Source of the DNA: Candidatus Korarchaeota archaeon NZ13-K | GTDB lineage: Archaea > Korarchaeota > Korarchaeia > Korarchaeales > Korarchaeaceae | Length of the DNA: 33,043 nt | Assembly: GCA_003344655.1 (NCBI GenBank) | Contig: MAIU01000006.1 | Span: forward strand, 1-33,043 | Direction of reading: 5' to 3' | Part shown: one piece after another, positions 5,252-12,869 of the stretch | How positions within the stretch are numbered: the first letter of the stretch is position 1 | Layout: the number at the start of each line of letters is the position of its first letter | Translations under genes and position numbers: made by a program | The notes under the pieces: generated by a model | Told to the model about the DNA's origin: nothing | What the model saw: only the letters and a program-made list of their open reading frames with translations | The model's database searches: none

Positions 5252-6709
5252 ATGCCCGTTGAGGAGGGCGGGCTTTACCACAGGGATCCCAGATCCTTCG
5301 AGCTCAGAGCGGCCCTTATATACCCGGGACCCTACAAGGTGGCAGTCAGCTCGCTCGGTCATCAGATGCTCTACTTCATGATGAACTCCGTGGATGGTCT
5401 CATGGCCGAGAGGTTCGTGACGGACATCAGGGGCTCCGTCGAGAGTGGAAGACCTCTGGAGGATTTCGACGTCATATTGGCGACGCTTCACTTCGAGGGT
5501 CAGTATCCAGTCATCCTGAGGATGTTGAATGGTATTAGAAAGCCCGTGATCATTGGAGGACCTGCTGTCAGCTTCAATCCGCTCCCCATGAGTCCATTGG
5601 TCTGGGCCGTCGGCATGGGGGACGCTGAGGGACTTGTCGAGGAGATCCTAGTTATGCTGAAGGAGCATGGCCCTGAGGGAGTATCCCACCCCTCCCTCTT
5701 CCTCTACGAGCGGAGGAATAGGGTGAGGCTCAACAGGTCCCCCGAGATCCGGCCGCTGTACAATCAGCTGAGGGTCTTGGAGGGAGGTCGAGTCACCAAC
5801 AAGTTCCTCTTGGAGATCTCGAGGGGGTGCAACTGGGGTTGCAGGTTCTGCGGGATAGGATGGCACTGGAGACCCCGCGTGGACATGAGAACAGCTCAGC
5901 TCATCGAGGCCCTTGACTCGGCCCAGGAGCAGGGGTTCAGGGAGGTCTACATCATAGGATCAGATGCCGCCTCCTCCAAGGCCCTGAAGGAGGTTCTCGG
6001 GGAGGCCGCAGGCAGGGGGCTCAGGGTGAGCCTGCCCTCCCTCAGGGCCGATCAGGTGGATAGGGAGTTGCTTGACCTGATCAGGGAGACCGGGGAGAGG
6101 ATGATAACCCTGGCTCCCGAGACCGGAAGCGATAGGATGAAGGAGGTCATCAACAAGAGGATGGAAAATGATGATGTGCTGAGGGCCGTGGAGGAAGCGA
6201 GGGATCTCGGCTTCAAGCGTGTGAAGCTCTACTTCATGGTAGGCCTCCCCTTCGAGCGTGAGAGCGACGTGATTGAATCAGCTGAACTGGCTAGGAGGGT
6301 CAATCGGATGATGAGCTGCAAGGTCTCCCTCAGCCTATTCGTCCCAAAGGCTGGGACGCCCTTCGAGAGGGCTCCCTTGCTCGGGGAGGGGGAGTTCAGG
6401 AGGAGGGTTTCCCTATTCAAGAGAAACTTCCGTGGGGAGCTCAATGTCTCGCATTACGGGAGGGCGTACGTTCAGGCCATCCTATCCCTAGGAGGCTTCG
6501 AGATAGGAGACCTCCTGAGGAGGGCGTTCAGGAGACCCTTCAATAGGAGCGTGTACGAGGGCCTGGCCAGGGAGCTGGGCATAGATGTTGGTAAAATCGT
6601 TTACGGTGAGAGGGAGACACCCTGGTGGGACTACGTGAGCGCTGGAGTGGGGAGGCAGGTGATGATCAGGGAGTTCGAGAGATCGCGCGCCGCGGGCTCG
6701 GGGACTTGA
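5252..6709 (+). CDS. radical SAM protein with B12-binding-like N-terminal domain
   Basis: A radical SAM enzyme of about 485 residues. The N-terminal 170 residues resemble the cobalamin-binding-like domain of COG1032-type enzymes (YPGPYKVAVSSLGHQMLY, then VIIGGPAVSFNPLPMSP). The radical SAM core follows, with the [4Fe-4S] motif CNWGCRFC at residues 193-200 and later core strands such as MITLAPETGSDRM and LYFMVGLPFE. No DxHxxG cobalamin motif is evident, so B12 binding is unproven. The start at 5252 is chosen because GGGAGGT (5241-5247) lies five bases upstream; the in-frame ATG at 5237 lies inside tRNA-Val. The gene appears to be co-transcribed with tRNA-Ser and tRNA-Val. RNA modification or methylthiolation is possible, but the substrate is unknown. 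Confidence 0.88.
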   Translation: MPVEEGGLYHRDPRSFELRAALIYPGPYKVAVSSLGHQMLYFMMNSVDGLMAERFVTDIRGSVESGRPLEDFDVILATLHFEGQYPVILRMLNGIRKPVIIGGPAVSFNPLPMSPLVWAVGMGDAEGLVEEILVMLKEHGPEGVSHPSLFLYERRNRVRLNRSPEIRPLYNQLRVLEGGRVTNKFLLEISRGCNWGCRFCGIGWHWRPRVDMRTAQLIEALDSAQEQGFREVYIIGSDAASSKALKEVLGEAAGRGLRVSLPSLRADQVDRELLDLIRETGERMITLAPETGSDRMKEVINKRMENDDVLRAVEEARDLGFKRVKLYFMVGLPFERESDVIESAELARRVNRMMSCKVSLSLFVPKAGTPFERAPLLGEGEFRRRVSLFKRNFRGELNVSHYGRAYVQAILSLGGFEIGDLLRRAFRRPFNRSVYEGLARELGIDVGKIVYGERETPWWDYVSAGVGRQVMIREFERSRAAGSGT

Positions 6710-6832
6710 GGAGAGCGCATTTCCACAACTCGGATAGGGTGATCTGGTCTGCGATCCCCTGCCCCTGAGGGAAAGCCTGTTAGGACGATCGAACTGGAAT
6801 AAAATTTCTTGCCTCTCCGATGGAAGCATCAA

Positions 6833-6848
6833 AGATATTTTTATAAAT
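6833..6848 (+). promoter_or_regulatory. AT-rich promoter element upstream of the 92-residue protein
   Basis: AAAGATATTTTTATAAATT is the only AT-rich block in the 169-bp gap 6710-6878. It lies 30-45 nt before the ATG, with a GGAGGTG ribosome-binding site between. I see nothing else in the gap. Confidence 0.45.
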
Positions 6849-6878
6849 TCCCCCCGTCCAGCCCCTGGAGGTGCTCGC

Positions 6879-7157
6879 ATGCCCAGCTACATCTACATCG
6901 TGCTGTACAAGCTCAAGGAGTTGAGCAGGGATGAGGAGGAGAGGGCCAGGATGCAGTGGGAGGACCTGATGAGGGAGTGGCCACCGGAGGTGAGGCTCAT
7001 AGGAGTTTACGATCACGCCTGGGGAACTGAGTACAACGGCGTCATGATACTGGAGTCGGATAGCATGGACTCGTTCACCAGGTTCTGGAAGTGGTTCAGG
7101 GATAAGGTGAGGTGGTACGTCCCGGAGACCAGGACCATAATAGCTACAAAGAGGTAG
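6879..7157 (+). CDS. small conserved-looking protein, possible ferredoxin-like fold
   Basis: I do not recognise a named family. The 92-residue acidic protein begins with a hydrophobic strand (YIYIVLYKL), then a charged helix with WEDLMREWPPE, a strand-like RLIGVYDHAWGTEYNGVMILES, a helix rich in W and F (SFTRFWKWFRDKVRWYV) and a final strand (TRTIIATKR). The beta-alpha-beta-beta-alpha-beta order resembles dimeric alpha/beta barrel proteins. A good ribosome-binding site (GGAGGTG, 6867-6873) and an upstream TATA (near 6835-6848) support expression as a separate unit. Its 3' end overlaps the convergent truA gene by 14 bases. Function unknown. Confidence 0.75.
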   Translation: MPSYIYIVLYKLKELSRDEEERARMQWEDLMREWPPEVRLIGVYDHAWGTEYNGVMILESDSMDSFTRFWKWFRDKVRWYVPETRTIIATKR

Positions 7158-7833
7158 CCCCTAACGTACGATGAAGAACCCTCATCGCCTCCAGCCTCCA
7201 GATACTTCTCTCGATAATTTTTCTCATGAGAAAGAGCTTCCTCCTAGATACCTCCTTCCATTCAAGGTCTGTGACTGTTCTCAGCAGGATCAGGCCTTCG
7301 GGAGGGGCCAGCCCCATCCTCCTCCCCGTCGAGAGCTCGATCAGCCTGCCAACCAGCCTCCTTACCTCGTTCCTCCCGAAGGACCTCCCGTAAACCTTGA
7401 TGTACGTGAAGTTGTCCCCAGTCTCGACCTCCAGCCTCCTAGCGGAAACTGCCCCGGTCTGATCGGGCCCAAGCGTCTCGAGGAGCTCGTGGACCCTGTC
7501 CAGCTTGAAGGGAACCGCGTATAAATAGACCCTCATGGTGGGCTTGGGGACCCTCTCCGAGCTTGCGACTGCCCAGACGGCCAGATCCATGGGGAGCCTC
7601 GCGTTGAGGAGGGATGCGTTGGGGGGCGGTCCCCTGTAGAAGGCCACGTTATCCAGAGCCGAGACCCCCCTGTCCGTCCTTGAGGTGAACCTCAGCCTCA
7701 CCGTTATCCCTTGCTCGGCCAGGGCCTCAGCCAGCGCGGACTCGACCGTGGGCACTCCCCTCTGCCTGACCACACCGTGGTAACTCCACCCCAGGTAGGC
7801 GAGCCTGAGCGCTGTTATGCCACTCCCAGCCAA
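7144..7833 (-). CDS. truA: tRNA pseudouridine synthase TruA-like
   Basis: Converts uridines in the tRNA anticodon stem-loop region (positions 38-40 in characterised enzymes) to pseudouridine. The 229-residue protein has the catalytic motif SRTDRGVSA with the nucleophilic aspartate at residue 54, the N-terminal LRLAYLGWSYHG strand (equivalent to the usual YDG-Y-G), and the C-terminal FGRNEVRRLVGRLIELSTGR motif. The start is TTG at 7833, preceded by a GGTGGTGGCGAC ribosome-binding site and overlapping the end of the VIT-like gene by 19 bases, so the two are one operon. The tyrosine-containing segment near residue 105 and the overall length are slightly short for TruA but within the archaeal range. 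Confidence 0.92.
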   Translation of the reverse strand: MAGSGITALRLAYLGWSYHGVVRQRGVPTVESALAEALAEQGITVRLRFTSRTDRGVSALDNVAFYRGPPPNASLLNARLPMDLAVWAVASSERVPKPTMRVYLYAVPFKLDRVHELLETLGPDQTGAVSARRLEVETGDNFTYIKVYGRSFGRNEVRRLVGRLIELSTGRRMGLAPPEGLILLRTVTDLEWKEVSRRKLFLMRKIIERSIWRLEAMRVLHRTLGATSL

Positions 7834-8459
7834 GTCGCCACCACCACCAAGAGAATCCCGGCCCCCAGAGTGGTCAATGCGTAAGCCAGCTTACTTCCCC
7901 CGGAGAGGGATCCGAGGTAAGCTCCCATTACAGATAGGAGGATCAGGGCCTCGGCCACGGATGAGAGATAGGAATGCTCGATGTTGAGGAAACCATACCT
8001 GCAGAGCTGGAATGGGATTGAGAGGAGCATCACGACGAGGGATGGTACTCCACCGCTCATGAAGGCTATGATGAAGGCCTTCCCCCTCTCAAGTTTACCT
8101 ATCAAGGTTTCATCTAGCTCCATCAGAACGGCTCTCTCCAGTTCCCTTATCCTGAGCTCCCTCTCAGCCCTCTCCGAGATGTAGGTCCCAATGAACCCGG
8201 ATAGCAGGATGGATAGGGCTCCCGCGCTTATGAGCCCCACGATTACGGAGGGCTCCGAGACCCCCGTTGAGTAGCTCCCCACTATCACCCCCAGAATCAT
8301 TAGCACGCTATCGAAACTGTTCGTCACGACGTACCTCCTAGATATCTCCTTAAGGTCCTCCAGATCGAGTAGAGAATGAAGGTAATCGTCCATACTCCGA
8401 ATCAGACCTATCAATTTTCCCAGCATCTTGGATGCGGGGCCCTCGCTCCCTTCATCCAT
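7815..8459 (-). CDS. VIT1/CCC1-like membrane protein
   Basis: A 214-residue membrane protein resembling the VIT1/CCC1 (DUF125-related) family of iron and manganese transporters. After a soluble N-terminus (residues 1-45) comes RRYVVTNSFDSVLMILGVIV, like the first transmembrane helix of the family. A second helix ends in SGFIGTYISERAERELR, matching the family's conserved region of glycine and glutamate residues, and a charged helix (ELERAVLMELDE) follows. Three further hydrophobic segments complete about five transmembrane helices. The ATG has no ribosome-binding site but lies about 27 nt from a TATA-like element, which implies a leaderless transcript. It shares an operon with truA, apparently without functional connection. 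The metal substrate is inferred from the family only. Confidence 0.78.
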   Translation of the reverse strand: MDEGSEGPASKMLGKLIGLIRSMDDYLHSLLDLEDLKEISRRYVVTNSFDSVLMILGVIVGSYSTGVSEPSVIVGLISAGALSILLSGFIGTYISERAERELRIRELERAVLMELDETLIGKLERGKAFIIAFMSGGVPSLVVMLLSIPFQLCRYGFLNIEHSYLSSVAEALILLSVMGAYLGSLSGGSKLAYALTTLGAGILLVVVATWLGVA

Positions 8460-8480
8460 ACAGGCTCTGGGGGCAGGTAA

Positions 8481-8491
8481 AGGTTATTTTG
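8481..8491 (-). promoter_or_regulatory. TATA element for the VIT-like/truA operon
   Basis: On the minus strand CAAAATAACCT is centred about 27 nt upstream of the ATG at 8459, the spacing expected for a leaderless archaeal mRNA. On the plus strand a separate ATAAATGATAA near 8530-8539 may serve the hexuloisomerase gene. Confidence 0.4.
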
Positions 8492-8550
8492 TTATCTGGC
8501 CGGGCGAGGGTGGGTGATAGGGCACGCCCATAAATGATAAGATTAGCAAG

Positions 8551-9120
8551 TTGATAGAGGTGGTCAGGGAGAATCTGTCGTCAGTTGACGAGGAATCGGC
8601 GAGCATGTTCATAAAGGCGCTCTTCAGGACGATGGGGGAGGGCAAGATATTCGTCGTGGGAGCCGGCAGATCTGGCCTAGTGGCGAAGGCCTTCGCGATG
8701 AGGCTCCTCCATGTGGGCTTTCAGGTCTACGTGGTTGGCGAGACGGTGACCCCATCCATGAAGAAGGGGGATCTCCTCATAGCGGTGAGCGGCTCGGGTG
8801 AGACGAAGTTTCCGGTGACGGCCGCTCAGGTCGCCAAGAGCGTTGGAGCTTACGTTATCGCGATCACGAGCTACCCCAACTCGAGCCTGGGGAAGCTGGC
8901 GGACTTCGTAGTTAAGATCGGTGGCAGGATCCTACCGGAGGAGGAGAGCAGAGACTACTTCACGAGGCAGATACTCGGGATACATGAGCCGCTCACACCT
9001 CTCGGGACGCTCTTTGAACTCAGCGCGATGATATACTTGGATGCGCTAATAGCGGAGATAGTGGAGCTGATGGGGAAGAGTGAGGAGGATCTTGCGAGGA
9101 GACACGCGAACATCGAGTAG
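8551..9120 (+). CDS. hxlB: 6-phospho-3-hexuloisomerase (SIS domain)
   Basis: Isomerises D-arabino-3-hexulose 6-phosphate and fructose 6-phosphate. In many archaea the ribulose monophosphate route runs in reverse to make ribulose 5-phosphate. The 189-residue single SIS-domain protein contains VVGAGRSGLVAKAFAMRLLHVGF, VVGETVTPSMKKGDLLIAVSGSG and the C-terminal EPLTPLGTLFE plus RHANIE, all typical of PHI enzymes (motifs cut here at conserved cores). The only start upstream of the conserved region is TTG at 8551. A GTG at 8560 is about 27 nt from a TATA-like ATAAAT and could be a leaderless start. No hexulose-6-phosphate synthase gene is adjacent. The gene overlaps the CCA enzyme gene by 41 bases. 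Confidence 0.92.
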   Translation: MIEVVRENLSSVDEESASMFIKALFRTMGEGKIFVVGAGRSGLVAKAFAMRLLHVGFQVYVVGETVTPSMKKGDLLIAVSGSGETKFPVTAAQVAKSVGAYVIAITSYPNSSLGKLADFVVKIGGRILPEEESRDYFTRQILGIHEPLTPLGTLFELSAMIYLDALIAEIVELMGKSEEDLARRHANIE

Positions 9121-10534
9121 GCTTGAGGAGGTGCTTGAGAGAGCCAGGCTGCTGGTCTCCCCCTCCGATGAGGAGAGGTCTCTCCTAGAGGGGACTCTGA
9201 AGGAGGTCTTGGAGAGGGTTGAGGGATCCGTCAGAAGGCTGGGGCTCGACGCACAGGTGGTGCCTGTTGGCTCAGCCGTCAGGGACACTTGGCTTCCCAA
9301 CAACCGTGAACTTGATGTCTTTGTGCTCTTTCCGAGGGAGATCGGTGATAAAGAGGTCCTGGGGAGCCTGATAGTTGAGATAGCCAGGGAATCATTCGGA
9401 GATTATGAGCAGAACTACGCGGAGCATCCTTACGTTAAGGTGAGTTATAAAGGCTTCGAGGTGGATCTAGTCCCAGCCTATCGCATATCTCCCGGCGAAA
9501 GGGTGATAAGCGCCGTCGACAGAACCCCCCTGCACAACTCCTACGTCGGATCCAGGCTCAGATCCCCAACGGAGGTGAGGCTCCTTAAGGCCTTCTTGAA
9601 ATCCATAGGGGCTTACGGGGCTGAGGAGAGGGTCGGTGGTTTCAGCGGATACCTCTGCGAGCTCCTGATAATATACTACGGTAGCTTCCTGAATCTGCTG
9701 GAGTCGGCCGTCAAATGGGGACCTAGGGTTTACATCGACATAGAGGGGCATCTCAACGAGGAGTATGCTCTCTCATCCTTCAACGGACCGCTGATCGTCA
9801 TAGACCCCGTCGATCCTAGGAGGAACGCCGCAGCCGCGCTGACCGAAACCCAGTTCAATAGGTTCAAGGTGGCCTCTAGGTCCTTCCTGAGCGATCCCGA
9901 TCTTGAGTTCTTCACCAGGGGGCTCAGGGGCGATGCGGGTAGATGCCCCCTCCAGCATCTCGAGGGCGAGCTCTCCCTGAGGAGGACCAGGCTCCTGGTT
10001 GCGGAGCTTAGGGGACTGGAGGACCTAAGCAGGGAGCTCTTATGGTCGCAAGCCAAGAGATTGGCGAGGCTACTGGGAGATGAACTTGAGAGGAACGGAT
10101 TCAGTCCCATATGGGTCTCCGGATGGACGGATGAGCGTTCATCCATAGTGGTGGCTGCCGAGCTATATAGCCTCACCCTACCTGCCCTCGAAAAGAGGCA
10201 AGGTCCACCTGTTGGGTCGGGTGAGGAGATGAACTTCCTAAGTACTTACGTGGGATCGGAGGATAGCTTCGGTGGTCCATTCATTGAGGGAGATAGGTGG
10301 TACGTGTACAGGAGGAGGAGATATAGCGAAGCTACTCTCTTGCTCAACGACCTGCTCAGCGGCAGCAAGATGCCATCCCTGCTGAGGGGGAGGGCCAAAT
10401 TTAGGATATTGACGGATAAGGAGCTCCCTCTTCTGGACAGATGGGTTCTGAGCGAGATATACAAGGAGATGAGGAAGGAGGAGTTCTTCCTAGCCCACCT
10501 GATCAGGGGAGTGAAACCTGGCCGTGGGACCTAG
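9080..10534 (+). CDS. cca: CCA-adding enzyme (archaeal class I tRNA nucleotidyltransferase)
   Basis: Adds or repairs the 3' CCA of tRNAs, which is essential here because at least three of the four tRNA genes in this window lack encoded CCA. The 484-residue protein shows the class I nucleotidyltransferase core near residues 60-80 (GSAVRDTWLPNNRELDVFV, with the metal-binding aspartate) and the third carboxylate in VDLVPAYRI. A central domain follows (VRLLKAFLKSIGAYGAEE, GFSGYLCELLI), then the C-terminal body and tail domains. The start used is GTG 9080, inside the hexuloisomerase gene. TTG 9092, preceded by GAGGAGG, is an alternative that would remove only four residues. The last 45 bases overlap the convergent enolase gene. 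Confidence 0.94.
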   Translation: MRRILRGDTRTSSRLEEVLERARLLVSPSDEERSLLEGTLKEVLERVEGSVRRLGLDAQVVPVGSAVRDTWLPNNRELDVFVLFPREIGDKEVLGSLIVEIARESFGDYEQNYAEHPYVKVSYKGFEVDLVPAYRISPGERVISAVDRTPLHNSYVGSRLRSPTEVRLLKAFLKSIGAYGAEERVGGFSGYLCELLIIYYGSFLNLLESAVKWGPRVYIDIEGHLNEEYALSSFNGPLIVIDPVDPRRNAAAALTETQFNRFKVASRSFLSDPDLEFFTRGLRGDAGRCPLQHLEGELSLRRTRLLVAELRGLEDLSRELLWSQAKRLARLLGDELERNGFSPIWVSGWTDERSSIVVAAELYSLTLPALEKRQGPPVGSGEEMNFLSTYVGSEDSFGGPFIEGDRWYVYRRRRYSEATLLLNDLLSGSKMPSLLRGRAKFRILTDKELPLLDRWVLSEIYKEMRKEEFFLAHLIRGVKPGRGT

Positions 10535-11758
10535 CTCCTCCTCTATCTCAAGCAGCCTGTTGTACTTGGCCACTCTTTCTCCCCTGGCCGGCGCTCCGGA
10601 TTTCACATAACCGCAGTTCAGTGCGACCGAGAGATCCGAGATGAAAGTGTCCGTCGTCTCACCAGATCTGTGGCTGACTATCACCCTGTACCCGTGCTTG
10701 AAGGCGAGCGCCGCGGTCCTCATGGCTTCAGTCAGGGTCCCCACCTGGTTCACCTTCAGGATCATCGCATTTCCGGCGCCGGCCTCGATGCCCCTCCTCA
10801 GGTACCTCTCATTGGAGACGAAGAAGTCGTCCCCTATGAGCAGGATCCTGTCCCCGAACCTCCTGGTCAGCTCCGATAGGGAGTCGAGGTCATCCTCGTG
10901 AAACGGATCCTCCAGACCCATTATCGGGTACCTTCCCAGGATGTCCTCGTAGAAGGAGGTGAGCTCCTCCTTCTCCATTGACCTGCCATCCAGCTCATAA
11001 AGGCCGTTCATGTAGAAATTGCCGGCCGCGCAGTCCAGGACCAGCTTCACGTCTCCATCGTAGCCAGCTCTTTCCACAGCGCTCACCAGGGCCTCCAAGG
11101 CCTCCTCCACTCTCCTCATAGGGGGGGCGAAGCCACCCTCATCCCCAAGGTTCACGGCGGATCTCCCATACCTCTCCCTCAGGAGATCCCTGAGCTCCAT
11201 GTATATGCTCACTCCAGCGAACAGGGCCTCCCTGAAGCTCCTGAAATTGACAGGAGCTATCATGAACTCCTGTATCGCTAGTTCATTGCCAGCATGCTTC
11301 CCCCCGTTTATGACATTCATCAGGGGTACCGGGAGGACGCCGGCGAGGGTCCCTCCCAGGTACCTGTAGAGGGGAAGCCCCAGCTGGTTAGCCACCGCCT
11401 TAGCTGAGGCCACTGAGACGCCCAGTATCGCGTTGGCCCCCAGTCTGGACTTGTCAGGTGTCCCGTCTAGCTGAATGAGTATATCGTCCACGAGGGACTG
11501 AAGGGACGCATCCACGCCTATCAGGGACTGCCTTATTATCTCATTGACGTTCCTCACGGCCCTCATCACGCCCATTCCCTTGAGCCACTTCCCCCCGTCC
11601 CTCAGCTCCAGGGCCTCCCTCTTCCCCCTGGAGGCCCCCGAGGGCGTTGAGAACCTTCCGACGCCCCCACCCTCCAGTCTGACGGTGACCTCGACCGTCG
11701 GGTTCCCCCTGGAATCGAGCACCTCCCTGGCCCTGACATCGCTTATCCTGAAGGACAT
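10490..11758 (-). CDS. eno: enolase
   Basis: Interconverts 2-phosphoglycerate and phosphoenolpyruvate in glycolysis and gluconeogenesis. The 422 residues match the family. Visible motifs are AREVLDSRGNPTVEV at the N-terminus, LPVPLMNVINGGKHAGN, GDEGGFAPP, the metal ligands in LVLDCAAGNF, LEDPFHEDD and IGDDFF, the catalytic lysine in ILKVNQVGTLTEA, and the signature VSHRSGETTDTFI near residue 365. The ATG has no ribosome-binding site but is 27 nt from an AT-rich element at 11781-11794, so the mRNA is probably leaderless. The 3' end overlaps the convergent CCA-adding enzyme gene by 45 bases. Confidence 0.97.
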   Translation of the reverse strand: MSFRISDVRAREVLDSRGNPTVEVTVRLEGGGVGRFSTPSGASRGKREALELRDGGKWLKGMGVMRAVRNVNEIIRQSLIGVDASLQSLVDDILIQLDGTPDKSRLGANAILGVSVASAKAVANQLGLPLYRYLGGTLAGVLPVPLMNVINGGKHAGNELAIQEFMIAPVNFRSFREALFAGVSIYMELRDLLRERYGRSAVNLGDEGGFAPPMRRVEEALEALVSAVERAGYDGDVKLVLDCAAGNFYMNGLYELDGRSMEKEELTSFYEDILGRYPIMGLEDPFHEDDLDSLSELTRRFGDRILLIGDDFFVSNERYLRRGIEAGAGNAMILKVNQVGTLTEAMRTAALAFKHGYRVIVSHRSGETTDTFISDLSVALNCGYVKSGAPARGERVAKYNRLLEIEEELGPTARFHSPDQVG

Positions 11759-11780
11759 CCCGATCAGCGGGCGGGCTCAC

Positions 11781-11794
11781 TTAATTATTATTAT
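11781..11794. promoter_or_regulatory. shared TATA element between enolase (-) and M42 peptidase (+)
   Basis: TTAATTATTATTAT is the only AT-rich block in the gap. Its centre (about 11786-11787) is 27-28 nt from the enolase ATG and about 27 nt from an in-frame GTG at 11814 of the peptidase gene. The peptidase ATG at 11793 overlaps the element itself. Two symmetric leaderless starts are implied. Confidence 0.45.
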
Positions 11795-12869
11795 GCCCGA
11801 ACTGACCGACCGGGTGATTCCCTTGGAGGAGCCTCTTAGGGAGATCAGGGAGCTCCTCATCAAGCTGAGCTCCCTGGCGAGGGTCACTGGGAGAGAAGCG
11901 ATGTTCGCTCCGGAGATCTCTAGGATTTTTGAGCCCTACTGTGATGTGGTGAGGATAGATCCCTGGGGAAACGTCGAGGGGATAATCAATCCTGGGGGGA
12001 AGCCGCGCGTCATGGTGGCAGCCCATGTCGATCAGATAGGCATAATGGTGAAGGAGGTGACCGAGGACGGCTACCTCAGGTTCGATGGCATCGGATGGGA
12101 TCCCAGGGTCCTCTACGGGTCTCGTGTGAGGTTACTGACCGAGACCGGGATCGTCAGGGGAGTTATAGGACCAGTGCCAACCCACCTGCTGAAGGTCTAC
12201 AAGGAGTTGGAGGAGAAGAAGATTGAGATCAAGGATTTGGTGATAGATGTTGGGGCCAGCAGTAGGGAAGAGGTGGAGAAGATGGGGATAAAGCCTGGCA
12301 CGTACGGTTTGCCGGATTATGAGCCAATAGTGTTGGGAGAGGAGTTCTTCTCCTCTCCGGGACTCGACAATGCCGCCGGACTATCATCGATGATCCACTC
12401 CATGAGGCTCTGCTGGGAGACCAGGGAGAACCTCAACGCGGAAGTTCACTTCACGGCCACAGTTCAGGAGGAGGTCGGCCTCAGGGGGGCCGAGATGATG
12501 TCCTACAAACTGAAGCCGGAGATAGCCTTGGCCGTGGACGTGACCTTCGCCAAGCAGCCCTTGCTGCCGGAGGACCTCAAGCTCAGCCTGGGGAGGGGCC
12601 CCGTGATAGCCAAGGGTCCCATATATCATCCGGAGGTGGTGAGGCTCATAGAGAGGGCGGCCGAGGAGAACAAGATACCCTATCAGTACGAGACCGACTT
12701 CAGAGGTGCTGGAACGGATACCTGGGTCATCCAGGTCGCTAGAGGAGGGGTTAAGACAGCTCTGGTCTCGGTCCCGCTGAGGTACATGCACAGCCCCTGC
12801 GAGGTCGTCAGCATGAGGGACATAGCCAGCTGCGGCCTCCTACTTCAGAAGGTACTGGGGCTCCTCTAA
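11793..12869 (+). CDS. M42 family metallo-aminopeptidase
   Basis: A cytosolic M42 (TET-type) aminopeptidase or deblocking peptidase that trims peptides released by the proteasome, usually as a dodecamer. The 358 residues show every metal-site motif: VAAHVDQIGIMV (His), SPGLDNAAG (bridging Asp), TVQEEVGLRGAE (catalytic Glu and ligand Glu), LAVDVTFA (Asp) and MHSPCEVVSMRD (His). The frame is open upstream, but ATG 11793 is the first sensible start. GTG 11814 is preferred by promoter spacing and still keeps the whole catalytic domain. The stop codon overlaps that of pheT on the other strand. Confidence 0.94.
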   Translation: MPELTDRVIPLEEPLREIRELLIKLSSLARVTGREAMFAPEISRIFEPYCDVVRIDPWGNVEGIINPGGKPRVMVAAHVDQIGIMVKEVTEDGYLRFDGIGWDPRVLYGSRVRLLTETGIVRGVIGPVPTHLLKVYKELEEKKIEIKDLVIDVGASSREEVEKMGIKPGTYGLPDYEPIVLGEEFFSSPGLDNAAGLSSMIHSMRLCWETRENLNAEVHFTATVQEEVGLRGAEMMSYKLKPEIALAVDVTFAKQPLLPEDLKLSLGRGPVIAKGPIYHPEVVRLIERAAEENKIPYQYETDFRGAGTDTWVIQVARGGVKTALVSVPLRYMHSPCEVVSMRDIASCGLLLQKVLGLL

